Below, piece by piece: positions 6,607-14,919 of a stretch of DNA of 18,447 bases (the first letter of the stretch is position 1; each line of letters starts with the position of its first letter). Origin of the DNA: Geobacter sp. (lineage in GTDB: Bacteria; Desulfobacterota; Desulfuromonadia; Geobacterales; Geobacteraceae); NCBI GenBank assembly GCA_003857395.1, contig RPRC01000142.1, positions 1 to 18,447 on the forward strand, read 5' to 3'. A model generated the notes under the pieces. It ran no database searches. It saw only the letters and a program-made list of their open reading frames with translations, and was not told the origin of the DNA. The position numbers and the translations under genes were made by a program.

Positions 6607-8370
6607 ATGTCTATGCTAAAAATTACCATTGACGGTAAAGAAACCGAAGTCCCACAGGGCAGCATGATCCTTGACGCTGCCAAGAAACTGAGCATTGATG
6701 TTCCTACTCTTTGCTTCCTTAACCTCGAGGAACTGCATGTGAACAACATGGCTGCTTCCTGTCGTATCTGCGTGGTCGAGGTGGAAGGTCGCAAGAACCT
6801 TGCACCGGCCTGTGCCACCCCTGTCACTGACGGCATGGTAGTGAAGTCCAACACCATGAGGGTTCTCAATGCCCGTAAAACCGTTCTCGAACTGCTCCTG
6901 TCCGACCATCCAAAGGACTGTCTGGTCTGTCAGAAGTCCGGCGAGTGCGATCTGCAGGATATTGCCCAGAAATTCGGTATCAAAGAAGTCCGTTACGAAG
7001 GTGTCATGTCCACCTATCGCAAGGATATCTCTGCCTCAATCGTTCGCGATATGGACAAGTGCATCATGTGCCGTCGTTGCGAAACCATGTGTAACGAGGT
7101 ACAGACTGTTGGCTGTCTGTCCGGTGTAAACAGGGGCTTCACCTCTGTTGTAGCTCCGGCGTTCGAAATGAACCTGGAAGATTCCGTCTGTACTTTCTGT
7201 GGTCAGTGTACTGCAGTTTGTCCGGTTGGCGCTCTTGTTGAGCGTGATCACACCTGGGAAATCGTTAATGCCATCGCCGATCCCGATAAAGTCACCGTTG
7301 TTCAGACTGCTCCGGCAGTTCGTGCAGCACTTGGTGAAGACCTTGGAATGGAAGCTGGTATTTCCGTAACCGGCAAAATGGCCGCTGCACTTCGCAGGCT
7401 TGGTTTCGACCACGTATTCGATACTGACTTTGCAGCCGACCTTACCATTATGGAAGAAGGTTCCGAGTTCCTCGATCGTCTTACCCGCTATCTTGATGGT
7501 GACAAGACTGTAGTACTGCCGATCCTTACCTCTTGCTGTCCTGCATGGGTAAAGTTCTTCGAGCATTCGTTCCCTGATCTCCTTGATGTTCCTTCAACTG
7601 CCCGGTCTCCACAGCAGATGTTCGGTGCTATTGCAAAAACCTACTTTGCTGACATCCTCGGAATTCCGAGAGAGAAGATGGTAGTCGTTTCCGTCATGCC
7701 TTGCCTCGCCAAGAAGTACGAGTGTGAGCGTCCGGAATTCAAAACCAACGGCAACCCTGATGTTGATTACTCCATCACCACTCGTGAGCTTGCTCGTCTC
7801 ATCAAGCGCATGAACATCGACTTCGCCGCACTTCCTGACGAAGATTTCGATGCGCCTCTCGGTGAGTCCTCTGGTGCTGCTCCAATCTTCGGTGCAACCG
7901 GCGGTGTTATCGAAGCTGCTCTCAGAACCGCATACGAACTCGCTACCGGTCAGGCACTTGAAAATGTCAATTTTGAAGCTGTCCGTGGTATGGAGGGCAT
8001 CCGTTCTGCAAAAGTTCAGGTTGGTCCCCATACTTTGAATATCGGTATTGCACACGAACTCGGCAATGCACGTAAACTTCTTGAAGAAGTGCGCGCCGGT
8101 AAATCCGAGTACCATGCAATCGAAATCATGTCCTGCCCCGGCGGTTGTATCGGCGGCGGCGGTCAGCCGTATCACCATGGTGATATCTCAGTCCTCAAGA
8201 AGAGAACACAGGTTCTCTACAATGAGGATGCTGGCAAGAAAATCCGTAAATCCCATGAAAACCCCTACATCACCGAACTGTATGAGAAATTCCTCGGCAA
8301 GCCGCTGAGCGACAAGGCTCATCACCTCCTCCACACCCACTACTTCAAGCGCTCCAAGCTTGGGGGGTAA
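6607..8370 (+). CDS. hndD: Catalytic [FeFe] hydrogenase subunit HndD (group A)
   Basis: This 587-residue subunit catalyses reversible H2 oxidation / proton reduction at the H-cluster. Domains in order are a plant-type [2Fe-2S] domain (C36, C52, C55, C69), a His-Cys [4Fe-4S] site (H101, C105, C108, C114), and two [4Fe-4S] sites in a bacterial ferredoxin domain (CIMCRRCETMC near 154-164 and CTFCGQCTAVCP near 198-209). The H-domain follows with TSCCPAW (proton-relay C310, ligand C311), VMPCLAKKYE (C366, K369) and MSCPGGC (C510, C514). A small-subunit-like tail ends in LHTHYF. All active-site residues of productive hydrogenases are present. There is no signal peptide, so it is cytoplasmic. An AAGGAG site precedes the ATG at 6607; a second in-frame ATG lies two codons later. 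It is the last gene of the operon. Confidence 0.97.
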   Translation: MSMLKITIDGKETEVPQGSMILDAAKKLSIDVPTLCFLNLEELHVNNMAASCRICVVEVEGRKNLAPACATPVTDGMVVKSNTMRVLNARKTVLELLLSDHPKDCLVCQKSGECDLQDIAQKFGIKEVRYEGVMSTYRKDISASIVRDMDKCIMCRRCETMCNEVQTVGCLSGVNRGFTSVVAPAFEMNLEDSVCTFCGQCTAVCPVGALVERDHTWEIVNAIADPDKVTVVQTAPAVRAALGEDLGMEAGISVTGKMAAALRRLGFDHVFDTDFAADLTIMEEGSEFLDRLTRYLDGDKTVVLPILTSCCPAWVKFFEHSFPDLLDVPSTARSPQQMFGAIAKTYFADILGIPREKMVVVSVMPCLAKKYECERPEFKTNGNPDVDYSITTRELARLIKRMNIDFAALPDEDFDAPLGESSGAAPIFGATGGVIEAALRTAYELATGQALENVNFEAVRGMEGIRSAKVQVGPHTLNIGIAHELGNARKLLEEVRAGKSEYHAIEIMSCPGGCIGGGGQPYHHGDISVLKKRTQVLYNEDAGKKIRKSHENPYITELYEKFLGKPLSDKAHHLLHTHYFKRSKLGG

Positions 8371-8430
8371 GTTTGATGATGTAGAATTCTTTTTTCAATT
8401 CACTAGCTGATTTGAGACGAGAGCAAAGAC

Positions 8431-8473
8431 AAAAGAAAGCGGCCGGATGAGAATCATCCGGCCGCTTTCTTTT
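8431..8473. terminator. Strong terminator after hndD
   Basis: A perfect 20-bp stem (8431-8450 with 8454-8473) closes a 3-nt loop. The arms begin with AAAAGAAAG and end with CTTTCTTTT, so there is a T-rich 3' side in both orientations. It separates the hnd operon from the maturation cluster. Confidence 0.9.
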
Positions 8474-8581
8474 GGAAAGAGCTGCCAGAATCTTTGCTGG
8501 CAGTGCGTTCTGATAAGCGCTGAAACTGCAATTGAGAAATATTCCATTCTGAAAGATTTACGAGGGTATGATTCCAGGTAA

Positions 8582-8597
8582 TTTGACTCAGGTCAAA
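8582..8597. promoter_or_regulatory. FNR/CRP-geometry palindrome upstream of hydE
   Basis: TTTGAC-TCAG-GTCAAA is a perfect 6-bp inverted repeat with a 4-bp spacer. That is the geometry of FNR-type sites (TTGAT-N4-ATCAA), but with GAC/GTC half-sites. It is centred at 8589.5, roughly 41-48 bp before the start predicted from the TATACA box, a position typical of activators of this superfamily. Confidence 0.5.
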
Positions 8598-8603
8598 GAT
8601 TTC

Positions 8604-8630
8604 TTGTTTTCCCTATGAGATTGTTATACA
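8604..8630 (+). promoter_or_regulatory. Candidate hydE promoter
   Basis: TATACA at 8625-8630 is a good -10 box. The -35 is poor (TTGTTT at 8604-8609, 15-bp spacing), as is usual for activator-dependent promoters, and the palindrome lies just upstream. The leader to the hydE ATG would be about 60 nt and contains GCAAGCTTGC at 8655-8664. Confidence 0.4.
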
Positions 8631-8696
8631 CGCAAAAGTGCAAACACCAGTACTGCAAGCTTGCGCAGCGAATAGTTGTAATACTCTGGAGAGTGA

Positions 8697-9749
8697 ATGA
8701 AAAAAGAACAGATACTCGAATGGCTGAAGACCGACGATCAGGAAGAGCTTGAAAAGTTATGGCGACAGTCAGACAAGATCCGCAGGGACAATGTTGGTGA
8801 AGAGGTACATCTTCGCGGACTGATTGAGGTGTCCAATTTCTGCGCGCGCGATTGCGGTTACTGCGGAATTAGAGTTAGTAATCAGGACGTGTGTCGCTAT
8901 CGGATGACAGCTGATGAAATCATGGGCTGCGTACAGATGGCGGTGAACTTTGGTTACGGCACCGTTGTCCTTCAGGCTGGGGAAGATTACGGTATTAGCC
9001 GTGAATGGCTTTGCGATATAATAACGCACATTACGCGTGAAACAAATCTTGCGATTACACTGAGCCTTGGCGAGCGGGACGAATCTGAACTGATCGCCTG
9101 GCGCCGGGCCGGGGCAGACAGGTATCTTCTCCGTTTTGAAACCTCAAACAGAGCATTGTATGATCGAATTCATCCACCTCTTCCTGGACGTTTTTCCGAC
9201 AGGTTTCAAATTCTTCGCAACCTCAGGGAAATTGGCTATGAAGTCGGGAGCGGAATCATGGTGGGAATACCCGGTCAATCTTTTGATGACCTGGCAAACG
9301 ATATCCTGCTTTTTAAAGAATACGATATTGACATGATCGGTATTGGTCCGTATATCCCTCATCCGGGGACCCCGCTTGGGATGTCTTCTGAGGAGCATCT
9401 TTGCCTATCCGGGGAACAGGTGCCGGGTACGGAACTCATGACCTGTAAGGTAGTTGCCTTGACCAGAATCCTCTGCCCGCTCATCAACATTCCAAGCACC
9501 ACTGCCTTGGCCACCATTAATCGTGTCGAGGGACGGGTGCACGGTCTCTCCCGCGGGGCAAACATCGTCATGCCGAACCTTACCCCAAAAAAATACCGGG
9601 AATTATATGAAATTTACCCTGCAAAAGCCAGTTGCGATGAGAATGCTGATGAGAGTAATAGTCGCATAAAAAATAGTATCTGTGCTATGGGCAGGGTAAT
9701 CGGAGTAGGCCGCGGAGATTCAGCCAATAAGAAGACGAAAGCCGTATAG
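8697..9749 (+). CDS. hydE: [FeFe] hydrogenase maturase HydE (radical SAM)
   Basis: HydE is a radical S-adenosylmethionine enzyme that acts on the HydG-derived iron-cysteine-CO-CN complex during assembly of the 2Fe subcluster. The radical-SAM cluster motif is C49-x3-C53-x2-C56 (FCARDCGYCG), with GTVVLQAGED as the SAM-binding strand region. IGIGPYIPHPGTPLG and the INIPSTTALATIN stretch are typical of HydE. The length (350 residues) is normal. The C-terminal region has only a lone Cys pair far apart (SCDEN and SICAMG), so the second, non-essential [4Fe-4S] site of some HydE proteins looks incomplete. The ATG at 8697 is preceded by TGGAGAG about 6 nt upstream. hydG starts 20 bp after the stop. 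Confidence 0.95.
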   Translation: MKKEQILEWLKTDDQEELEKLWRQSDKIRRDNVGEEVHLRGLIEVSNFCARDCGYCGIRVSNQDVCRYRMTADEIMGCVQMAVNFGYGTVVLQAGEDYGISREWLCDIITHITRETNLAITLSLGERDESELIAWRRAGADRYLLRFETSNRALYDRIHPPLPGRFSDRFQILRNLREIGYEVGSGIMVGIPGQSFDDLANDILLFKEYDIDMIGIGPYIPHPGTPLGMSSEEHLCLSGEQVPGTELMTCKVVALTRILCPLINIPSTTALATINRVEGRVHGLSRGANIVMPNLTPKKYRELYEIYPAKASCDENADESNSRIKNSICAMGRVIGVGRGDSANKKTKAV

Positions 9750-9769
9750 AATACGAGAGGAGTATACAC

Positions 9770-11194
9770 ATGAGTGGAATGCCATCTTTGAAATTGAGTG
9801 AACGCGCTATTGATTTTATCAATGAAGACTTTATCAATGGTTTGCTTGACGGCAAGCGCCCTGAAACGTCACGTGTTCGAGAGATAATCGCCAAGAGTCT
9901 TGCAAAGGAAGCCCTCAGTGTCGAGGAAACCGCGGTACTGCTTCGTGCCGACACTCCGGAACTGAATGAAGAAATATTCGATACGGCACGGCAGCTGAAG
10001 AAGAATGTGTACGGTAATCGCATTGTGCTCTTTGCCCCCCTTTATATTGGTAATAAATGTGTCAATGACTGCTCCTATTGTGCCTTTAAACGGAGCAATA
10101 CGCTTGCTATTCGACGCACGTTGAGTGATCCGGAAATCCGCCAGCAGGTGGAAGCGCTGGAGAACAAGGGACATAAGCGGCTGATTCTGGTTTTCGGTGA
10201 ACACCAGGCCTATGATGCTGAATTTATCGCCAACAGCGTCCGGGCTGTGTACGAAACGAAAGTGGGGCACGGTGAGATCCGGCGGGTCAATATCAATGCG
10301 GCTCCGCTTGACCACGAGGGGTATGCAACCGTCAAGGCGGCAGGAATCGGAACATACCAGATTTTCCATGAGACCTATCATCATGAAACCTATGCCAAAA
10401 TCCATCCGCCGAACACCCGAAAAGGTGACTACCTGTACCGTCTTGATGGTCTGAGCCGGGCATTTGAAGCCGGTTGCGACGATGTGGGGCTTGGCGTGCT
10501 GTTCGGTCTGTACGACTGGAAGTTCGAGGTGATGAGTCTTGTTACCCATGCTCTCTATCTGCAGGATCGCTATAATGTCGGTCCCCATACTATCAGTTTT
10601 CCTCGTCTCAGACCGGCCTCCGGTGTTGATATCGACGAGAAATACCTGGTGAATGATGCGGAGTTTAAAAAGCTTATTGCTGTACTGCGACTTGCCGTCC
10701 CGTACACCGGACTGATACTAACCGCACGTGAAAACGCGGAACTGCGACGTGAGTGCATGTCATTCGGTGTTTCGCAGATCGATGCGGGAAGCCGGATCGA
10801 GCTTGGCGGATATACTGAGGCGGGTGATGCCCAGGTTATGGAACGTGAACAGTTTTCCCTTGGTGACGTCCGCTCACTGGACGCGGTTATTCAGGAGTTG
10901 ATGGCAGACGGCTACGTACCAAGTTTCTGTACCTCATGCTATCGTCTTGGCAGAACCGGTGAGCACTTCATGGAGTTCAGTATTCCCGGTTTCATAAAGG
11001 AGTACTGTACTCCCAATGCTCTTCTTACCCTCGAGGAGTATTTGGTTGACTATGCGTCACCAGAAACCCGGAAAGTGGGTGAGCGACTCATAGCCGACGA
11101 GCTTGCAAGGCTATCGGATGGTGACACGAAGGATATGGTGGTGAGTCGGCTCAAGAGTATCAAAGAGAATGGTGATCACGACATCTATTTTTGA
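9770..11194 (+). CDS. hydG: [FeFe] hydrogenase maturase HydG (tyrosine lyase)
   Basis: HydG cleaves tyrosine to p-cresol and dehydroglycine, giving the CO and CN ligands of the H-cluster on an iron-cysteine complex. The 474-residue protein has the radical-SAM motif C97-x3-C101-x2-C104 (NKCVNDCSYCAF). Its C-terminal auxiliary-cluster motif is C387-x2-C390-x22-C413, the spacing diagnostic for HydG as against the thiamine enzyme ThiH. INAAPLDHEGY and IHPPNTRKGDY are further HydG/ThiH-family stretches. A GAGAGGAG ribosome-binding site precedes the ATG. The gene follows hydE closely, and a 139-bp gap with a long inverted repeat separates it from aspA. Confidence 0.96.
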   Translation: MSGMPSLKLSERAIDFINEDFINGLLDGKRPETSRVREIIAKSLAKEALSVEETAVLLRADTPELNEEIFDTARQLKKNVYGNRIVLFAPLYIGNKCVNDCSYCAFKRSNTLAIRRTLSDPEIRQQVEALENKGHKRLILVFGEHQAYDAEFIANSVRAVYETKVGHGEIRRVNINAAPLDHEGYATVKAAGIGTYQIFHETYHHETYAKIHPPNTRKGDYLYRLDGLSRAFEAGCDDVGLGVLFGLYDWKFEVMSLVTHALYLQDRYNVGPHTISFPRLRPASGVDIDEKYLVNDAEFKKLIAVLRLAVPYTGLILTARENAELRRECMSFGVSQIDAGSRIELGGYTEAGDAQVMEREQFSLGDVRSLDAVIQELMADGYVPSFCTSCYRLGRTGEHFMEFSIPGFIKEYCTPNALLTLEEYLVDYASPETRKVGERLIADELARLSDGDTKDMVVSRLKSIKENGDHDIYF

Positions 11195-11214
11195 TCGTTG
11201 CACAACGCGGATTC

Positions 11215-11282
11215 GTAGGGGCGGCCCCGTGTGGCCGCCCTTCTTTCGACATCGATGGGCGGCCACACGGGGCCGCCCCTAC
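11215..11282. repeat. Perfect 26-bp inverted repeat (REP-like) between hydG and aspA
   Basis: The arms 11215-11240 and 11257-11282 are perfect complements, starting GTAGGGGCGGCCCC and ending GGGGCCGCCCCTAC, around a 16-nt spacer. GC is much higher than in the surroundings and no T-run follows, so it is not a standard terminator. It resembles the GTAGGGGCG-type intergenic repeats found dispersed in many bacterial genomes. In mRNA it would fold into a very stable hairpin between hydG and aspA. Confidence 0.8.
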
Positions 11283-11333
11283 ACAGCCGCACCATTGACA
11301 TATTCCTGCTTTGGGTGGGTTATCGTAAATACT

Positions 11334-12752
11334 ATGACCAACAATCGAATCGAAAAAGACCTTCTCGGCGAGCGCGAAGTTCCCATGGATGCATTGTATG
11401 GCATCCATACCATTCGCGGACTCGAAAATTTCCCCCTTTCCAATCGTCCCGTGAACTCCGCACTGATACACGCCTATGGAGCGGTCAAACTTGCCTGTGC
11501 CAGAACGAATCATGGGCTTGGCTGGTGGGACAGCGACAAGGCAGCTGCAATCGAGGCGGCCTGTACGGAGATGATGGAAGGGCAGTTGGATGCCCACATC
11601 GTTGTCGATGCTCTTCAGGGTGGTGCGGGGACGTCGACCAACATGAATGTCAACGAGGTCCTGGCAAACCGCTCACTTGAACTCCTTGGGAAAAGACCGG
11701 GAGATTATGACAGTGTGAGCCCTCTGGAAGACATCAATCTCCACCAGTCAACGAACGATACCTATCCCACCGCTCTCAAGGTTGCTGCGATCAATCGACT
11801 TCGCGTTCTGGAGCGTGAAGTCGTTGCTCTTCTTGAAGAATTCCAAAACAAGGAAAAAGCCTTTGCCCATGTTGTCAAGGTTGCTCGAACTCAGTTGCAG
11901 GATGCGGTACTGATTACTCTGGGGCGCGAGATGTCTGCCTATGCTGAGGCCTTTGGCAGGGATCGTTGGCGGATTTACAAGTGCGAGGAGCGACTTCGGG
12001 TACTCAACCTGGGCGGGACAGCGGTAGGTACCGGTCTTGCTGCGCCGCGACAATTTATTTTTCAGGTTACCGAGAATCTCCGCAGTATCACCGGCTTGGG
12101 TCTGGCTCGGGCGGAGAACCTCATCGAAGCGACACAGAACAATGATGTTTTTGTTGAAGTGAGCGGCATTCTCAAAGCCTGCGCCAGTAACCTGTTGAAG
12201 GTGTCCGGCGATTTACGTTTTCTCTCTTCAGGGCCCGATGCCGGCATCGGGGAGCTTCGCCTCCCGCCTCGTCAGGCCGGCTCATCCATCATGCCGGGCA
12301 AGGTCAATCCTGTCATACCTGAAGCTGTCTCCCAGGCGGCCATGGCTGTCATGGCCCATGACCAATCCATAACATTTGCCTCTTCCCTGGGGAACCTGGA
12401 ATTAAACGCCTTCCTTCCGCTCATTGCCGACTCTCTCCTGGGGAGCCTTGACCTGCTGACCAATGCCTGTTCCGTACTTCGAAGGTTTTGTGTTGTCGGG
12501 CTGGAGGCTGACGAGGCAAGGTGTCGCAGAAATGTCGATGGTGCGACAGCAACCCTGACCGCGCTTATCGATATGATCGGATATCAGGCGGCTCAGGAGA
12601 TAGCAGCGGAGGCGACGGCTTCGGGCAGGGGCGTCCGTGCAATTGTACTTGACCATGGACTGCTCACTGCGGAAGATTTTGACGAACTGGTATCAGCGGA
12701 GAATGTTACAAGACTGGGCTCTCCGCTCAGGAAGGAGAAAAAACAGCCATGA
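11334..12752 (+). CDS. aspA: Aspartate ammonia-lyase
   Basis: This 472-residue enzyme of the aspartase/fumarase superfamily converts L-aspartate to fumarate and ammonia. The N-terminus RIEKDLLGEREVP is typical of AspA. TNMNVNEV and QSTNDTYPTALK are conserved active-site stretches, and G316-SSIMPGKVNP-326 is the family signature with the catalytic Ser loop. The frame is open further upstream to 11169, but that extension runs through hydG and the inverted repeat, so ATG 11334 is chosen. The ribosome-binding site there is weak (GGGTGGG). The stop overlaps the hydF start (ATGA), implying co-expression. Aspartase genes are seen inside hydEFG clusters in other anaerobes. A role in supplying ammonia for the H-cluster dithiomethylamine ligand is plausible but inferred; ordinary aspartate catabolism is the alternative. 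Confidence 0.93.
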   Translation: MTNNRIEKDLLGEREVPMDALYGIHTIRGLENFPLSNRPVNSALIHAYGAVKLACARTNHGLGWWDSDKAAAIEAACTEMMEGQLDAHIVVDALQGGAGTSTNMNVNEVLANRSLELLGKRPGDYDSVSPLEDINLHQSTNDTYPTALKVAAINRLRVLEREVVALLEEFQNKEKAFAHVVKVARTQLQDAVLITLGREMSAYAEAFGRDRWRIYKCEERLRVLNLGGTAVGTGLAAPRQFIFQVTENLRSITGLGLARAENLIEATQNNDVFVEVSGILKACASNLLKVSGDLRFLSSGPDAGIGELRLPPRQAGSSIMPGKVNPVIPEAVSQAAMAVMAHDQSITFASSLGNLELNAFLPLIADSLLGSLDLLTNACSVLRRFCVVGLEADEARCRRNVDGATATLTALIDMIGYQAAQEIAAEATASGRGVRAIVLDHGLLTAEDFDELVSAENVTRLGSPLRKEKKQP

Positions 12753-13978
12753 GAAATACACCCAAGGGTTTTAGATTGCATATCGGGCTGTTTGGCCGAC
12801 GGAACGTGGGGAAATCATCCCTGTTGAACGCCCTGACCCGGCAGACCGTTTCGATTGTTTCAGACATTGCCGGTACCACTACGGACCCGGTAGAGAAACC
12901 CATGGAATTGCTTCCCATTGGTGCAGTGCTCTTTATTGATACCGCGGGTATCGATGATGTGGGGGCACTGGGGGAAATGCGGGTACAGAAAACGAAGCAG
13001 GTTTTTGATCGCACCGACGTTGGAATTATTGTCACCGTTGCGGGTGATTGGGGTGACTTCGAGGAGGCCATCCTTACGGAACTGCGGGAACGAAAAATTC
13101 CGGTAATCGTGGTCTTTAACAAAACGGATGTTGCCAGGGTCGACAGCGCCCAAGAGGCCAGACTCAAGGAGCTCAAGATTCCCTGTGTCGAGACGTCTGC
13201 GGCCCGGGGAGAAGGTGTTCTCGACCTGCGTGAGGCGCTGGTTACTGCTGCTCCGGAAGAATTCATCAATGCTCCGGCAATTATTGGTGACCTTGTTCCG
13301 GCAGGCGAACTTGTGGTTCTCGTGATACCGATCGACCTGGAGGCTCCCAAGGGCCGTCTGATACTTCCTCAGGTTCAGTCGATCAGGGATATCCTCGATA
13401 GCGATGCCTATTGCCTGGTGGTGAAGGAGCGGGAGCTGCGTGATGCCCTTGATCGATTGAAGCGGCCTCCTGCATTGGTGGTAACCGATTCCCAGGCGTT
13501 TCTCAAGGTTGCCGGCGATACGCCTGATGATGTTCTTATGACCTCTTTCTCAATTCTCTTTGCCCGTTTCAAGGGCGATCTTGTTGAATTCGTACGAGGT
13601 GCCCTTGCCATAGAAAATCTAGTCCCGGGTGATAAAGTATTGATCTGCGAGTCCTGTTCCCATCATCCGATCGGCGAGGACATCGGCCGGGTGAAGCTTC
13701 CCCGCTGGCTGCGCCAGTATGTCGGCGGAAAACTTGATTTTACTCATGTTCAAGGACACGACTTTCCTGATGATTTGAGCTCCTACAAACTCGCCGTACA
13801 CTGTGGCGCGTGCATGTGGAACCGGCGCGAGGTCCTGTCCCGAATTATCCGCTGTCAGCAAGTCGGGGTTCCCATTACCAATTATGGGCTTGCCATTGCA
13901 TACTCGCTTGGCATCTTTGCTCGAGCGCTACGTCCCTTCCCGGGTGCACTTGAAGCCTACCAAAATCTTTCCCCGTGA
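12749..13978 (+). CDS. hydF: [FeFe] hydrogenase maturation GTPase HydF
   Basis: HydF is the GTP-hydrolysing scaffold on which the 2Fe subcluster is finished and from which it is passed to the apo-hydrogenase. The 409-residue protein has a Walker A motif at 16-23 (GRRNVGKS), the G3 motif D64-TAG and the G4 motif N124-KTD, with an ETSAARG G5-like element after it. A dimerisation region follows. The C-terminal cluster domain has C303-S-H305 and H351-C352-x2-C355, the CxH...HCxxC pattern with 45 residues between, close to the usual spacing. The ATG overlaps the aspA stop, and AGGAAGGAG lies about 12 nt upstream. No strong terminator is seen right after the gene. Confidence 0.96.
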   Translation: MRNTPKGFRLHIGLFGRRNVGKSSLLNALTRQTVSIVSDIAGTTTDPVEKPMELLPIGAVLFIDTAGIDDVGALGEMRVQKTKQVFDRTDVGIIVTVAGDWGDFEEAILTELRERKIPVIVVFNKTDVARVDSAQEARLKELKIPCVETSAARGEGVLDLREALVTAAPEEFINAPAIIGDLVPAGELVVLVIPIDLEAPKGRLILPQVQSIRDILDSDAYCLVVKERELRDALDRLKRPPALVVTDSQAFLKVAGDTPDDVLMTSFSILFARFKGDLVEFVRGALAIENLVPGDKVLICESCSHHPIGEDIGRVKLPRWLRQYVGGKLDFTHVQGHDFPDDLSSYKLAVHCGACMWNRREVLSRIIRCQQVGVPITNYGLAIAYSLGIFARALRPFPGALEAYQNLSP

Positions 13979-14206
13979 TGTATTGCGGGAAAAGGAGGGA
14001 CTCACCATTCTGAATACCTGGAGTCCCGCTGTCCTGAATACCCGCCAGTGCTGCCGAAAACAGCCCCTGATCCTCCAGGTGAGGGGGTTGGAGGCAGGAA
14101 GTTACTTGTTCTGCTTTTTTTGGGAGACAATGATTTCTTGGATGTTTCTCTCCCTCAGTTTTTTGCAGACCGCTCCATTCCCGCACTATATTCTCTCCCC
14201 GTTAGG

Positions 14207-14386
14207 TAGTTTTCATCCGGAAACGGTTCTTTTCCTCCCTGGCTGTGTCAATCAGCGGGCTTGCTTGTGCGGCGTACCTGTGTACGCCTCCGCGCAATCC
14301 CTTGATTTTCTTGCCAGGACGAAAAATCCCTCGTTTCTGAATTGAAAACCAATAGTTTCACATCCGGAGTTTCCGGATGGAAACTA
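14207..14386. repeat. MITE-like 180-bp element with 18-bp inverted ends
   Basis: The left end TAGTTTTCATCCGGAAAC (14207-14224) and right end GTTTCCGGATGGAAACTA (14369-14386) are inverted copies with 17 of 18 positions matching. Both lie in a TAGGTA context (14203-14208 and 14385-14390). The right end also folds on itself (AGTTTC/GAAACT outside CATCCGG/CCGGATG). Inside is a hairpin GGCGTAC-CTGT-GTACGCC (14271-14288). There is no coding capacity. It is either a miniature inverted-repeat element or a dispersed intergenic repeat; copy number is unknown. Confidence 0.55.
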
Positions 14387-14612
14387 GGTAAACTTTTCGC
14401 AGGCTCAGTCATTTTTCTAAACGCTACACCAGTTCCTCCCTCATCCGTCTGAATATTTAGCCATTCTTCCGAACGTTCTAATTGTTAGCCATATCCGGGT
14501 GCATTTCCTGGTGGCTTTTGTTTCCACTGTGCGATGAATGGGTGGGGAAAATCGGGCAAAATCAGTCTTGTAGTGAGTTTTTCTGTCTATAGATAAAACA
14601 TTATCAATTAAC

Positions 14613-14642
14613 TTGACCAGTGTAGACAGGTTGTGCTATACG
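14613..14642 (+). promoter_or_regulatory. Sigma70-like promoter for the ferredoxin-hydS-phosphatase operon
   Basis: TTGACC at 14613-14618 is followed after 18 bp by TATACG (or after 17 bp by CTATAC), with an AT-rich region upstream. Initiation would be near 14648, leaving a leader of about 270 nt before the GTG start at 14920. No competing gene lies between. Confidence 0.5.
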
Positions 14643-14919
14643 ATAAATAAATATCGATACGTGTGTCCTCCATATCCTCGGCAACTTGCCATACATGGGG
14701 AGCAGTTTGTTTCGCCTGTTCCGCTCGCAGAAACCCGGAAAGTAACTGACATCCTTGCTTCATCAGGCTTCAGCAGTATCTGGAGCTTTTCCTCGGAAAA
14801 TCTTGTTGTTCCTTAGGTTGTCGTCACGCAATAGGAAGATCTGACATCATGATTGGCGGCACTGTGTGTAGGTCCTTCATGAAATATGCCGTCAACTCAT
14901 TGATTGGAGGAGACTTTCT

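Larger units (their letters stand above)
13979..14919. other. Non-coding interval between hydF and the sensory operon
   Basis: This stretch of about 940 bp has no frame with protein-like composition and a ribosome-binding site. It contains short imperfect hairpins just after hydF (GGGACTC/GAGTCCC around 17 nt, near 13997-14027; CCTCCA/TGGAGG near 14072-14094). It also contains a 180-bp element with inverted ends at 14207-14386 and a promoter at 14613-14642, followed by a leader of about 270 nt before the GTG at 14920. Confidence 0.5.

Noticed and set aside
7036..8178. Antisense open frames of 176 and 194 codons within hndD
   Set aside because: They are shadows of a strongly coding gene with no family features.
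13803..14345. 180-codon frame starting inside hydF
   Set aside because: It begins in another frame of hydF and runs through the MITE-like element; the composition is not protein-like.
14613..14816. 67-codon frame before the sensory operon
   Set aside because: It starts inside the predicted -35 box and has no ribosome-binding site.
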